Assembly: GCA_014529385.2 (NCBI GenBank) | Contig: CM043950.1 | Span: 73,008,435-73,072,434 of the forward strand | Direction: 5' to 3' | Source: Adiantum capillus-veneris | Taxonomy: Eukaryota; Streptophyta; Polypodiopsida; Polypodiales; Pteridaceae | DNA length: 64,000 bases | In this document: piece after piece, positions 46,901 through 58,453 of the stretch | How positions within the stretch are numbered: position 1 is the first letter of the stretch | How the letters are laid out: every line of letters starts with the position of its first letter | Program-made: the position numbers and the translations under genes | The notes under the pieces: model-generated | Seen by the model: only the letters and a program-made list of their open reading frames with translations | Databases searched by the model: none | Told to the model about the DNA's origin: nothing

Positions 46901-47427
46901 GAAAGACTCGTGCTCCTAGGTGTAGTGTCAAGTACAACCTGATCATGAAAGAAATCCATGTCATATGATAATGTGTACAAGATCTTAGGTGCCATAAACG
47001 TGAAGAAAAAATTATATTGTGTTAATAAAGTTGTCCACAAGTTCTGGCATCGTTGTATTACAAATAAGTATGATGTGTTACAAAAATGGTTACAATGCAT
47101 AAAAAGAAGCATACAATTGTTTTATATCCACAATTTGAAATTTATGTGAATAGTCTCTATGAAGTTTATCTCGATAGACTATATGAAATTTATATGAACA
47201 GTCCCTATCCCTCAAAATCATGATACCAAGTGTAAAACAATTAAACAAGATATCTAGCACAATGAAACACCATATGCATAGTTCAGCTTCCAAAATATTT
47301 ACAAAGCATAGGGTTTAAGGTGTACTAGAATTTATAGCCCCAAGGATGCAAAGTTCTCCTCAACCCATAAAGCCAACTTTATGGATAAGAAGCTATCCAA
47401 TTCTATCAAGTTCTGATAGTTTCTTGT
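46901..47427. other. Non-coding tail of the repeated unit
   Basis: Same order of motifs as 37061-37600, ending AGCTTCCAAAATATTTAC, GTGTACTAGAATTTATAG and CCAACTTTATGGATAAGAAG. Confidence 0.65.
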
Positions 47428-47521
47428 TTCTCGCTTTTTCTTTTGAGTATTTTTTTTACTTTTTCTTTTTATTTCTTGTTTTATGCTTTTTTTTTTACAA
47501 TTGTTTATTTTTTTTTTTGTT

Positions 47522-47562
<41 letters not shown>

Positions 47563-47600
47563 TTTAAAAACCAAAAAATCCAAAAACTAAAAAAAGAATA
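47428..47600. repeat. T-rich module with an AT microsatellite
   Basis: CTTTTTATTTCTTGTTTTAT, then (AT)n at about 47526-47558, then AAAAACCAAAAAATCCAAAA. It is a diverged copy of 36105-36320. Confidence 0.7.
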
Positions 47601-48188
47601 TCCCATTCACACACACATATGCACGACTAGGCACAATTAGTGTAGATACCCACAACGAGTGCCGATTTTAACCACCATGCCCGATTATGGTCGAGTTTGC
47701 CAGATTTGAGCGAGATTGCACGCATCGATGCTGTTTGTACACGGATTTTGATCTGGGTCTAGATTCCATCAGTTTACGAGCTTTAGAGCCCGTTGATGCA
47801 TATTATTCCATTTTGGCTTCATTTGACAGCAGATTCCACACTTGACTACATTTGCTGCCGATTTACGATAGAGATTCGTTTGTGGCCTCGACATTGACAA
47901 GATTACGCTAGTTAGAGCCCATTCACAAGCAAAATCTTGACTTGACTTGATTTTAGCCATTGGTCACACACTTACACACAATTGGAGTTGATTTTTAACC
48001 GCAACTTGAGCCGTGAGACAATTTTTAGAACTTGATCACACACAATGACCCTAGATTAGCGTTTGGCTAGCCTTTGATTACCAAATTCCACACCGTAGCT
48101 AGTGCTCGTGCATATAGAGCTGCTTGACACCAGATTTGACCTAGATTGCTACATTTTGGCCAGGGATTTCATTCACGTCTTCAAGTGA
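47601..48188. other. Nothing recognised
   Basis: Non-coding sequence rich in GATTT and TTGAC words. No domain-bearing frame. Confidence 0.4.
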
Positions 48189-48262
48189 TTCAATGTGAAG
48201 TGATAGTAACTCATGTTATTAACACCCCATGGGAGTGTTAATAACATCAAATTCACATTGAA
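48189..48262. repeat. Inverted repeat (palindrome) around CCCATGGG
   Basis: The inner arms ATGTTATTAACAC and GTGTTAATAACAT meet at CCCATGGG, and outer arms TTCAATGTGAA and TTCACATTGAA bracket them. The whole can fold into a hairpin of about 30 paired bases with a small internal asymmetry. It is not near an obvious gene end. Confidence 0.8.
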
Positions 48263-48449
48263 CTACTAAAACCGGAGCTAAAATCGTAAGTTCCTATTTT
48301 CTCGGCGGGATGTTTTATTTGCCCAGAGGACCCCCTTTGTAGCTCGACGGGCTCAAAATTCTCTGCAAATTTTTAGAGAGGCGCCAAGTTTGGAGGGTCC
48401 TATAGACACCCCTTTTGGCACACTCTCTAGAGTCCTCACTAGAGCTTAA

Positions 48450-48930
48450 ATTTGAGGTTTATCCTTGAGGTTTATCCTTGAGGTTTATCATGTAGCTTTT
48501 TGCATCTTTTTTCCCGTAAAAACACCCACGTATGGTTATCGCCCTTGGGTGTCTATCCGCTTGGAAGTAGGTTTGGGTAAAAAGCATCCTTGCGGAGGGT
48601 TTAGATGGTCCAAGTGCTTGGGGTTCATTTCTATTGTTGGATGAAGTGCTTCTCATCACTACACAAGCGTACTTGTATTTTATATTTAATAACCTCCCTT
48701 GGGCGTACATCCACTTGGAAACATGTTTAGGTAAAAAGCATCCTCCTGGAGGGTTTAGGTGGTGAAAGTGCTTGAGACTCATTTCTACTGTTGGAATGGA
48801 GCACTCCTCATCATTACACCAATTTCATGTTTTTTGTGTGTGCATATTATCACTTTTGTCGGGGTATTGATGTTGCCCAAAGGGCCCTTGATGCTGCCCA
48901 GAGGGCCCCTCCTGTTGCCCAAGAGGGCCA
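48450..48930. repeat. Cluster of short tandem repeats
   Basis: Three copies of GAGGTTTATCCTT (48450-48490). Two copies of a longer unit share GGTAAAAAGCATCCT and GGAGGGTTTAG (about 48540-48640 and 48705-48800). Three copies of GTTGCCCAAAGGGCC-like units lie at 48870-48930. Confidence 0.7.
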
Positions 48931-49300
48931 AGGCTGTTACCAGGCGGGAAAAAACGACCCGACCGTTTGGTAGCCTTCAGATCACATGGTAATTTTTTTT
49001 GAATGTGAATATTTGTGAATTGAGAATTTTGTTAATTAACATTGTGATCACAAAAATAAGCACGTGATTGTCTGAATATGAAATCCTTGATTTTGGCAAT
49101 CATGGATCTAGAGGCCTTGTTTGATAGGCTATTGTGGATTATGGTGAGGTAGATGGATTGCCTATATACACACATGTATACACATAGAGGAGATATATCC
49201 AGCTTCAACCTAGACACCTAGTTTCCAGGTGCTTAGAGCTCGAGCACACCCGACCTCGCTAGATCACATTTTTGATGGTTTTGGTACTTCATACAGACCT

Positions 49301-50269
49301 ATGACGGAGGATATTCCAACAAGTCTCTTGCTAGCCCTTAGTGAGGCTTGCCCAAACACCCTTGAGCTAACACCAACTTTATCCTTGTACTTGTTGGATG
49401 TTGGACCCCTCTATGTTGATGAGCATCGGAGGATGTACATGAGTACTAGAGTGAGATTTGGAGAGTACCCTACCTCCGGCAAAGTCAGGGTTTTTCCACT
49501 TTCTTTCTCACGAGACATCTATAGGAGCGTTTATTATGGGGCTACATATAAGTTGTTATCTGGACGACACTATTTATGTACTTTGTGTAGTTCCATTGAG
49601 CCTACAATAGACCGTAGGACCACATCGTCCACACGGGTGATGGGGCTTGGATCACCTCCAAGATTCACATCTTTCATACCATCTAGCAGAGAGATATCTA
49701 TTGATATCATGAAAGAGGTGACGATAGATATAGAGTACAAGAGCCAGAGCCATACCAGTACACAACTAGAGTTCCCATGTATAGAGACAACCACGTCACA
49801 GGTTTTGACCACCACTATGACTAGTGCTAGAGAGGTTGTGCAAACCATACTGCAGACAACGAGCACACCGGCCACTGAGCTTACTAGATTTCATGAATCG
49901 GATGTGATGACGAGACATAGATCACCACTCACAGACACCATGCAGGCACCACTTGAGCATAGAGTTACCACAATGAGTAGAGAGCATCATACTGAGCTTG
50001 TGCTATATCTCTTAGGTTACAGAGGAGTCATGCCTTGGTTTGTTGACCTTGATGGACATTCTTACACCAGAGGCACCTTCTTGGATGACATTGACCCTTC
50101 AATACGGCAGGTAGTAAGAGTTCACAAATGTCACTATGGTTTGACTGAGTTCTTTCCTGATGAGCACATAGACACATACATGTCCTTATCGATCAGCCCA
50201 TACAATCTTGTAGATAGAGCACATCTTGATGAATTTTTATACACCCAAGTACATCCTAGGATCATATAG
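49301..50269 (+). CDS. Unrecognised 322-codon ORF, extended to 50485 past one TAG
   Basis: The frame opens after a stop at 49211. The first ATG is at 49301 (MTEDIPTSLLLAL) and a TAG falls at 50267-50269. Beyond it the same frame continues without another stop to 50485, adding LTYVDDCGRRYGREL and FEKVMSLMVYLVGDLCDSNY, so the whole would be about 394 residues. The middle is Thr/Ser-rich (about residues 160-220) and the C-terminal half is more globular (LVLYLLGYRGVMPWFVDLDG, VHKCHYGLTEFFPDEHIDTY). No signal peptide or membrane segment is obvious. I recognise no family. It sits between truncated elements and may be host or element derived. The TAG may be a mutation or a leaky stop. Confidence 0.45.
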   Translation: MTEDIPTSLLLALSEACPNTLELTPTLSLYLLDVGPLYVDEHRRMYMSTRVRFGEYPTSGKVRVFPLSFSRDIYRSVYYGATYKLLSGRHYLCTLCSSIEPTIDRRTTSSTRVMGLGSPPRFTSFIPSSREISIDIMKEVTIDIEYKSQSHTSTQLEFPCIETTTSQVLTTTMTSAREVVQTILQTTSTPATELTRFHESDVMTRHRSPLTDTMQAPLEHRVTTMSREHHTELVLYLLGYRGVMPWFVDLDGHSYTRGTFLDDIDPSIRQVVRVHKCHYGLTEFFPDEHIDTYMSLSISPYNLVDRAHLDEFLYTQVHPRII

Positions 50270-50485
50270 TTATGTAGACCAAATCACACATTGACTTATG
50301 TTGATGACTGTGGACGTAGATATGGACGAGAGTTGAACATAGGACCTTTTGAGAAAGTTATGAGCCTTATGGTATATCTTGTTGGAGATCTTTGTGATAG
50401 TAATTATAGGGACACTTATGGTACTAGATATTTCTTGATAATGGGATTGCCCTATTCTCCATGGCATGGCCACAATCCAGTGTAG

Positions 50486-50626
50486 TAATCACCACACACA
50501 GTCCACAGACACCTTCTAGATAGACTTCCCCTATCAGGTCAATTCCCAAATCTCCATCACATACACAGATTTTGTCTCAGCGCCAGCCAATGGAAGCGTT
50601 TGATTATTTAGAAACAAAATTGAATG
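50486..50626. other. Junction between unknown ORF and truncated chromovirus
   Basis: Non-coding; the chromovirus integrase tail fades out here. Its chromodomain and 3' LTR are missing. Confidence 0.5.
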
Positions 50627-51901
50627 TTAAGTCCATTTTTTGCTTATCAGCAATAGCTTTTTCCCTTTCTTGAGAGATGGATATAGCCTCCTTAATCTTT
50701 TGGAAAGATTATTATGGTCATGGCTATACTCATCAGTAGTGAAGATCTTCCTATGTATGTTAAGTAGCAAGGGACTTTTTGGTCTTCCCTCTATGATCTC
50801 AAAAGGTGCCTTTCCCATAGTACTCTGGACAGTATTATTGTACTCTTACTCTACAAGAGGTAAGTACTTGTCCCATTGTGAGCGTAAATCTACTTCTATA
50901 ACATAAGTCTTTAGTAGATCGAGAATTGTAGGATTGTCTATCTCACTTTGGCCATCCTTTTGTGGGTGATAGGCTGAAGAGAAATTCAATCTTGTACCTA
51001 GATTTTGAAAGAGACCCTTCCAAAAATTACTGGTCATTCTAGGATCTCTATCTGACACAATGGATGTGGGAAATCCGTGGTTTTTGAAAATATTAGATTG
51101 AAGAGAGTTGCCATTTAGTGTGCCTTAATAGTCTTTTTGACAGGAATAAAGTGTGCTTGCTTGCCAAACCTGTCGACTATTGTCCATATTCCTGTATTCC
51201 CATGGATAGACTTGGGTAATCCAAAGATAAAATCCATGGATATACTTTCCCATGGTCGCAAGAGTAATGCAGGTTGCTTCCCTCTATCATACTTGGTGTT
51301 TTGGCATACTACACATTTTGAAGCATACTCTTGTATGCACACTTTCATGGTAGTCCAATAGAAGTATGTCTCCTTTCCCCAAGAATAGGTTGAATCCATC
51401 AATGCCCCACATAGGGAGGATCATGGGATTCATACATGACTTTCTCACGAAGGGAGTGAGTAACATATAGCCTATTTCCATGGAGAAGATAACCATCCAT
51501 TCAAGGTGAATGGTTCCTCTTTCTTCCCTAAGGCAAGGGTTGGCATTATGTCTTTAAAATCAGGGTCAGTAGTGTACTCATCCAACATGGAAGATAGATC
51601 ATTGTGAGTTTCTATAGACACCAGATTTACCCTCGGTCGTCGTGATAGTGCATCAGCCACTTGGTTATGCTTACAAGCAATGTAAGCAATATGAAAATTG
51701 AATTGCAAAAGAAAATTTTCCCACCTCATTTGCTTGTCAGGAAGCTTCATTTGTGTCATGAAGTACTTGAGACTTTGATGGTCCGTTTGCAAAATAAATG
51801 GAGACCCCAATAGATAGTACTTCCATGTGTCTAGGGCATGTAGAGCAACTAAAAGCTCTTTTTCATATATGCCCAAGACCCATTCATCGGCATTGAGCCT
51901 T
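50627..51901 (-). pseudogene. pol: Chromovirus RNase H (3' part) and integrase
   Basis: RNase H resumes at the insertion border with NADEWVLGIYEKELLVALHA, DTWKYYLLGS and HNQVADALSRR. After a shift near 51490 the integrase finger follows (CVVCQNTKYDRGKQP), then the core: DFIFGLPKSIHGNTGIWTIV with DRFGKQAHF, SDRDPRMTSNFWKGLF, HPQKDGQSEI. The tail has MGKAPFEIIEGRPKSP and KRLRRLYPSLKKGKKLL. Several stops and shifts. The coding similarity stops at about 50627. Confidence 0.88.
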
Positions 51902-52221
51902 GTTGAGATGTCGAGCTCTACATCTTGAGCTGGCATCCACTACGGGTCTTGGCCGCTTACGACATTTACTCACTGGCGTGTTAGGTGACCGACATGGAGG
52001 ATCTCTGCTAGTGATTCTACAGCTAGACTACACTTAAAGTGCCAGCCTAGTACGCTTCTAGCGAGTTCACACTTAGTGACCGCATGTACATATGTGCTAC
52101 TTTTCAGTTTTAGCACTTAGTCATTTTGTACTCTCTTTTATGTGAGAAGAAGAAGAAGCTTTCCATCTCTGTGTGCTTTGTTCTTGTCTTGTGTAGCTCT
52201 CTTGCATTCTCATTCTTTACA
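51902..52221 (+). repeat. 5' LTR of the copia element
   Basis: TGTTGAGATGTCGAG to TTCTTTACA. It contains a TTTTGTACTCTCTTTTATGT block and a GAAGAAGAAGAAG run near the 3' end. Confidence 0.92.
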
Positions 52222-52234
52222 TGGTATCAGAGCC
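52222..52234 (+). promoter_or_regulatory. Primer binding site, initiator tRNA-Met
   Basis: TGGTATCAGAGCC directly follows the LTR. Confidence 0.92.
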
Positions 52235-52491
52235 TGGTGCAGGCAAGAGAGGCTAAGAGAGCCAGAGCATCACAATCTCTTCCTTTGCAATCCAGGACCA
52301 GATGCCAAAGTTTCTGAAGAGGTCTCCAAAAGTGCAGTACACAGAGATTTACTGTACAAGTACAGTGGTTGTATGTACGCTTGATTGTGGACACTCATTG
52401 AGTGTAGAAAGCATTACACGTACCACGATAGCAGGTTCAGCAGATTTGCAGGTTTTTACAGATTGTAGCTATTTTGTCTTAGTGCTTCAAG

Positions 52492-55400
52492 ATGTCTGAC
52501 AGTTTCAGTCAGATTGTTACTGAGAAGCTTCAGAAAAATAACTACCCTGCATGGAAGTTCAAAATAACTAATTTCCTAAAAGGAAAAGGTTATTGGGAGT
52601 ATGTCGAAGGTGACAATGAAAAAGAACCAGAGATTCCCGAGGCAAATGCTACAGCAGAACAAAGAAAAGCTTTGAGGGACTGGCAACAAGGCCAGAGAAA
52701 AGTGATGTGTTGGCTTTCTATGAGCATCACAGATGGCATGATGGGCTATCTACAGGATCCTGAAACCTGCGCCATTGCATGAAAAAACTTAGGCAGAGTC
52801 TTCGAGGTGAACACCAAGGCTAGGAAGCTTCAACTAAAGTCGGAGCTAAATCAGGTTAAGAGGAACAACCTCTCAATCAAAGATTATGCCTTGAAGATCA
52901 AGAGTATCATTGAGGCTCTTGGATCTATTAAAGTCTCAGTGAAAGACGATGACATTGTCCGTGCATGCTTGGATGGTCTAGGAGATGAGTATGTACATTT
53001 GAGGTCTTCCATGAATACAAGAGACGACATCCCCGTGTTCCAAGATTTGATTTCTATGCTTATTGTTGAGGAGAAGAACCTTGACACATCTTCTTCTCAT
53101 GGCAGAAATAATTCTTAACAGGCCTTCTATTCTAACTCCAACAGAGGTAGAGGTAGAGGTCGTGGTCGAGGCCCAAGGGGTTGCAGGGGCCAATTTCAAG
53201 AAGGTCAACCAAATCAAAACAATACAGGTGGCAGGGGAAACCAATCTCAAGGTAGGGGGAGTCAAAGAGGTCGTGGTGCAGGACCAAGCAGGCAGCAACA
53301 TACTCCAGATAGCAGAGAATGTTGGAATTGTGGTGAAAGAGGTCACATGTCACGTGACTGCCCAAAGGGAAAAGCAAGTGGAAAGAAACAGGGAAACTAT
53401 GCATCTACTAGCAGAGATGCGGATGACAGCAAAAACGAGTGCATGTTTGTTATGCAGCATGTAATGAATACAATGACTGTAGAGAATTCCACCCAAGATG
53501 ATGTTTGGTATGTGGATTAAGGTGCCTCTAACCACATGACGTCTCGTGGAGAGTGGTTTAGAGATATGCGCAAATCAGATGTGTCAGGCTATGTGCAGAG
53601 AGGAGATGACACAGCTTACCCCATTGCTCATGTAGGGGACATACCTCTAAATACAAAGAGTGGGAAATCAAAGTACTTAGCAGATGTACTTCATGTCCCA
53701 AACATTAAAAAGAATCTTGTTTATGTTGGACAAATGGTTGAGCAGGGTTTGCAGGTTCGCTTTAATCCAAATGGCTGTTATGTAGAAGATTTCCTGAATG
53801 GCTGTAAGCTGATCACAGAGGGAAAATGTGTGGGAAGAATGTTTACGCTAAATGTAGACATGCCTGAGGTAAAAGCTACATTATTTGCACAGGGCACAAG
53901 TGTGGTGGATGATGTTGATATTTGGCACAAACGCATTGGCCATGTCAATGAGCAGAGATTGCGCAGCCATGCAATCAAAACAGATTGTAAAAGGTTTGCC
54001 CAAATTCAAGGTGGATGGTATGCATAAAGTGTGTGCAGCATGCTAGTTTGGAAAACAGTCAAAGGGCTCATTTCCACATGAGAGCAATGTATGTAAAAAT
54101 CCACTTGATGACCATACATGGTTGCAGGTATTATGTCTCTTTCATTGATGACCATACAAGGAAAGTATGAGTCTACTTCATGCGTAACAAAAGTGAAGTG
54201 TTTGGTCACTTTCAGGACTTCAAAGTCATGATTGAGAGGGAGACAGATATGCAAATCAAGACATTGAGTTCAGATGGAGGGGGAGAGTACTTCTCCAACG
54301 ATTTTTTAGATTTTCTGCGAATGCATGGTATACGTAGGCAGTTTACATGCGGATATACTCCACAGCAGAATGGGGTCACAGAAAGGAAAAACAGGCACAT
54401 TGCAGAGGTTGCACGTGCAATGATGAATGAGAAGAACATACCTCATCATTTCTAGGATGAAGCTATAAATACAGCTGTGTACATTATGAACAGGACACCT
54501 ACAGCTGCGGTGCATGATGTAACGCCTGAGGAAAAGTTTACAGGTACAAAGCCTGATTTGGCACACTTGAAAGTGTTTGGCTGCATAGCTTACGTGCATG
54601 TACCAGATGAGTTGTGTAGGAAATTGGATCCTAAAGCAAAGAAATGTATTCTTGTGGGATATTCCCTTGAACAAAAGGGGTACATGTGCTACAATCCTAC
54701 TACACGAGAATTACGAGTGAGCAGAGATGTAGTCTTTGATGACATGAGCAGCTGGTACAATAATGCACATGGCACTATTGGGGCTGATGTAAAAGATGAT
54801 GTGGTTGTACAAAATGTGAGGCCGCAGTCACAAGTTTTGAGTGGACCACAAAAGTCCTCTTCTCGTGGCTCTGTTGAGAAGCCATGGAATGGTAGACTAC
54901 ATACGCAGGTTACTCCACCACTAGGTACAGGGAATGTATCACAAAAAGAAAAGGAAAAGGTTGATGAAGACCCCTTTATGGCTGATGCATCATCAGGTTT
55001 TTCACATGTAGACATGGATTCAGATGGTTCTGAACAAAGTCTTGATGAGGAATTTGGAATTGCGACTATCAGGACACCTGGTGTAAGGAAAGTACAAGAA
55101 GATGTTAGAGGGCAAATGAGTGACCCAAGACCGCGCAAATCTAACAGAGTCAGAAATCCAATTCAAAAATTGACTTATGATGGGTATCTAGCGCATCACC
55201 AAGCCTACATGGCTAAGGTGATACAGGATGTGGAGCCCACATGTTTTGAGGATGCAGTTGGAAATGTGCATTGGGATGATGCAATGAATGAAGAGATGGC
55301 TACATTGGAAGCAAACGACACATGGGAGTTGGTGCCATTGCCAAGTGGCAAAAAAGCTATTGGCTATAAATGGGTGTATAAAACCAAGCATAAGGCTGAT

Positions 55401-56740
55401 GCTAACATTGAGCGTCACAAGGCAATGCTGATCGCAAAGGGTTATGCACAGACGTATGGCATAGACTATGAGGAGACCTTTGCTCCAGTGGCAAAGATGA
55501 CAACTGTGAGAGTTGTCATAGCAGTGGCTACATCTAGAGTATGGGTTATGCATCAAATGGATGTAAAGAATGCCTCTTGAATGGTGAGTTGCAAGAGGAA
55601 GTGTATATGGATCAGCCACCTAGTTATGTCGATCCAGGTTACCCAGATTATGTATGTAGGCTTCTCAAAGCTTTGTATGGTTTGAAGCAGGGCTCTAGAG
55701 CATGGTATGACAGAATTTCCAAGTATCTTGTCAGTATTGGGTTTAGGGGAGCTCATGCTGATCATTCACTCTATGTACTTGAGAGTGATGTGGGGATTGT
55801 GGTCATTACCATATATGTAGATGAACTTATTATTGTGGGTGACAATGCTATGGAGATTGACCATGTGAAGGGTCTTCTCAAACAGGAGTTTGAAATGAAA
55901 GATTGGGGCGAGTTGCACTACTTTCTTGGCATTGAGGTGATCAGGACTCCAGAGGGTGTATGGCTATCACAGAGACAGTATGCTTTGGACATGTTGTCAA
56001 AGTATGGTATGGCTGATTGTAAGCCAAATTCTTTTCCTTTGGATGTGAATGCAAGGCTGAGTGCAGAGAAGGGTGATGTTATTGAGGATGTCAAGATGTA
56101 CAGGAAGATTGTGGGCAGTCTTATCTACTTGACTATCACGATGCCAGACTTGAGCTACACAGTAGTCTTGGAGAGTCAGTTCATGCAGCTTCCAAGGAAG
56201 CCACATTTGGATGGAGTACGATGCACACTTCAGTATGTGCAAGGGACTCTTGACTACGCATTGTTCTATGTATACAGATGCAGATTGGGCAGGTAGCATT
56301 GTTGATAGGAGATCTACGAGTGGATTCATGTTCTCTTTTGGGAGTGCTGCTGTTACTTGGAGAAGCAAAAAGCAGCCTACGGTTGCTTTATCGAGCACAG
56401 AGGCCGAGTATAGAGGTGCAACAGTTGCGGCATGTGAGGTAGCTTGGCTACGCACATTACTTGAGGACTTGGGAGTGCAGGTGGACCAGCAGATTGTCAT
56501 CCATTGTGACAACCTCATCAGCATGCAGTTGGCTAGGAACTGAGTGTTCCATGCCAGGACCAAACACATAGAGGTCCATTACCACTACGTTCGAGAGCGA
56601 GTGTTGGCGGGCGACATCGACTTGGTCTACGTCAGCACAGAGGAGAAGATAGCGGATATCTTTACCAAGGCCCTCGGAGCTGAGAAGCTTCGATGTTTCT
56701 GGACTATGCTTGGACTATGTGACATGCAGAGCTTGAGGGG
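52492..56740 (+). pseudogene. gag-pol: Copia gag-pol polyprotein, multiple stops and frameshifts
   Basis: ATG at 52492 (MSDSFSQIVTEKLQKNNYPA) opens a gag of UBN2 type. The frame holds through stops at 52780, 53116 and 53518, with an Arg/Gly-rich stretch (53145-53290) and knuckle CWNCGERGHMSRDC (about 53319). Protease reads YVD(stop)GASNHM, so the Asp remains and the Ser codon is lost. Near 53990 the frame shifts. The integrase has lost its first catalytic region to an internal deletion around 54110-54130, then has SSDGGGEYF and NGVTERKNR, with Trp codons changed to stops at about 54169 and 54454. Integrase tail and RT (KWVYKTKHKADANIERHKA, then YVDE where YVDD is usual) follow with a shift near 55575. 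RNase H (YTDADWAGS, STEAEYRGA, HCDNLISMQ) follows a shift near 56270. Dead. Confidence 0.92.
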
Positions 56741-56743
56741 GAG

Positions 56744-57064
56744 TGTTGAGATGTCGAGCTCTACATCTTGAGCTGGCATCCACTACGGGTCTTGGCCGCT
56801 TCTGACATTTACTCACTCGCGCGTTAGGGGACCGACACGGAGGATCTCTGTCAGTGATTCTACAGCTGGACTACACTTATAGTGCCAGTCTAGTACGCTT
56901 CTAGCTAGTTCACACTTAGTGACCGCATGTACATATGTGCTACTTTTCAGTTTTATCACTTAGTCATTTTGTACTCTCTTTTCTGTGAGAAGAAGAAGAA
57001 GCTTTCCATCTCTGTGTGCTTTGTGCTTGTCTTGTGTAGCTCTCTTGCATCCTCATTCTTTACA
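56744..57064 (+). repeat. 3' LTR of the copia element
   Basis: Follows the purine tract CTTGAGGGGGAG and ends TTCTTTACA, then AGCCTT. Confidence 0.92.
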
Positions 57065-58440
57065 AGCCTTCGGCTCTCATATGCTATGGCATGCCCTTCT
57101 TGAAGCAAGACTACTCCAAGACAATCACCACAAGCACCACATTGGTCCTCAAATGGCTTTGAGAGATCCGAAAGCATAAGGACTAGTTGGGAAGTAAGCT
57201 TCTCTTTGAGCTTGTCAAAATCATTTTTCTCTTTAGCAGCCCATGAGTACTAAGTGTTCTTCTTTGTTAAGTTATGTAATGGTCCTGCTATTTAAGAAAC
57301 TTTTGCGTCTATAGTATGCACACGTACCAATAAGGCTTCATAGCTCATGTAGATTCCTTGGATTAGGCCATGATTTTGTTACCTCCAGCTTTGATGGATC
57401 CATACGGATACCATCTTGAGAGATATTATGACCTAATTATTGAATCTCCTGAAGGAAAAATTCACTCTTCTTTTGATTGATAAAAAACTTGTTCCCCCTC
57501 AAAGCTTGAAAAATTACTTGGATATGTTGCTTGTGCTCCTACAAGGACTTGGAGTAGATGATGATATCATCAAAGAAAACTCCAGTAAACTTGTGGCGGG
57601 GTCTAAAATTTTTCTCCATTAAACGATTGAACATGGTTGGAGAAGTTGTCAAACCAAAAGGCATGAGAAGATATTCATAAAGACCAAACGTTGTCCCGGG
57701 AAATTCACTCTATATACAAAATAGAACGTCACTTGTGAGCGTACAAATTTGATAGAACCCCTATATACAACTCATGCGAGGGAATATGACCCCCCTTTTT
57801 ACGCTTATACCACAATCAATGAATAAAACTATCATACCCCTATCTTACATATAAAAATTAGGTCTCACATGATCTAACTGAGTAAAACTAGTCAAACATT
57901 GTCTAGCATAGTGACGGAAATGTACTAAAGAACCACTTCTATCAATAACTAGGTGTACCCTCAATGTGTCTTAGTTTCACTTTCAAACTATGTGCCCAAT
58001 TATCATGCACTTTGGCTACTTGTCCAATTTTGACCCATCTAAATTACTCAAAAAACATGTTTATAAAGTTGTGTTAGGTTCTTCTTGTAAATTTTCATCT
58101 ACACAAACTCTTTATAGCTTTCACCCCTCAACAAATGAACTATAATCACAAAACAAGCAATTGATACAAAGGAGTTTTAGTTCTTGCATGTATCTTTGTA
58201 GCTATTGACGCACAAGTTGGAGGGAAGACTCTGTTTTTTATAGTGATACGCTTTAGTGCTCAATAGTCCACACACATGCGGTATGTGCCATATTTCTTTT
58301 GCACTAAAACGACTGGAGAAAAGAAGGGAGAGGATCTAGGCCTCACCATGCTCTTGTCTACCAGCTCATGCACTTTCCTCATAATCTCCTCTTGTTGAGA
58401 TTGAGAAACTCTATAACGAGTTTTATCAGGGGGTGAGCTC
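57065..58440 (-). pseudogene. pol: Chromovirus reverse transcriptase and start of RNase H
   Basis: From the right: KVHELVDKSMVRP, then YRMCVDY, a stop, and ALKRITIKNR (about 58270-58220). Sequence resumes at about 57690 with FGLYEYLLMPFGLT, then FFDDIIIYSKSL (the active-site Asp pair), KKSEFFLQEIQ and LEVTKSWPNPRN. RNase H begins LSDLSKPFEDQCGACGDCLG near 57170 and reaches AYESRRL at the copia border. About 530 bp between 57690 and 58220 is not recognisable as RT although only about 180 bp of RT is missing there, so it is a replacement or insertion. Confidence 0.82.
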
Positions 58441-58453
58441 CCGGGTAGAAGCT

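Larger units (their letters stand above)
51902..57064 (+). mobile_element. Ty1/copia retrotransposon, complete in structure but decayed
   Basis: LTRs of 320 bp (51902-52221) and 321 bp (56744-57064) differ at about 16 positions by eye. Both sides show AGCCTT next to the LTR (51896-51901 and 57065-57070), so the duplication is five or six bases. A tRNA-Met primer site (52222-52234) and a purine tract (about 56731-56743) are in place. It lies opposite in strand to the chromovirus it interrupts. Confidence 0.93.

Noticed and set aside
55188-55619. Minus-strand frames across the copia pol (for example 143 codons here and 149 codons at 54689-55138)
   Set aside because: Antisense shadows of the plus-strand polyprotein.
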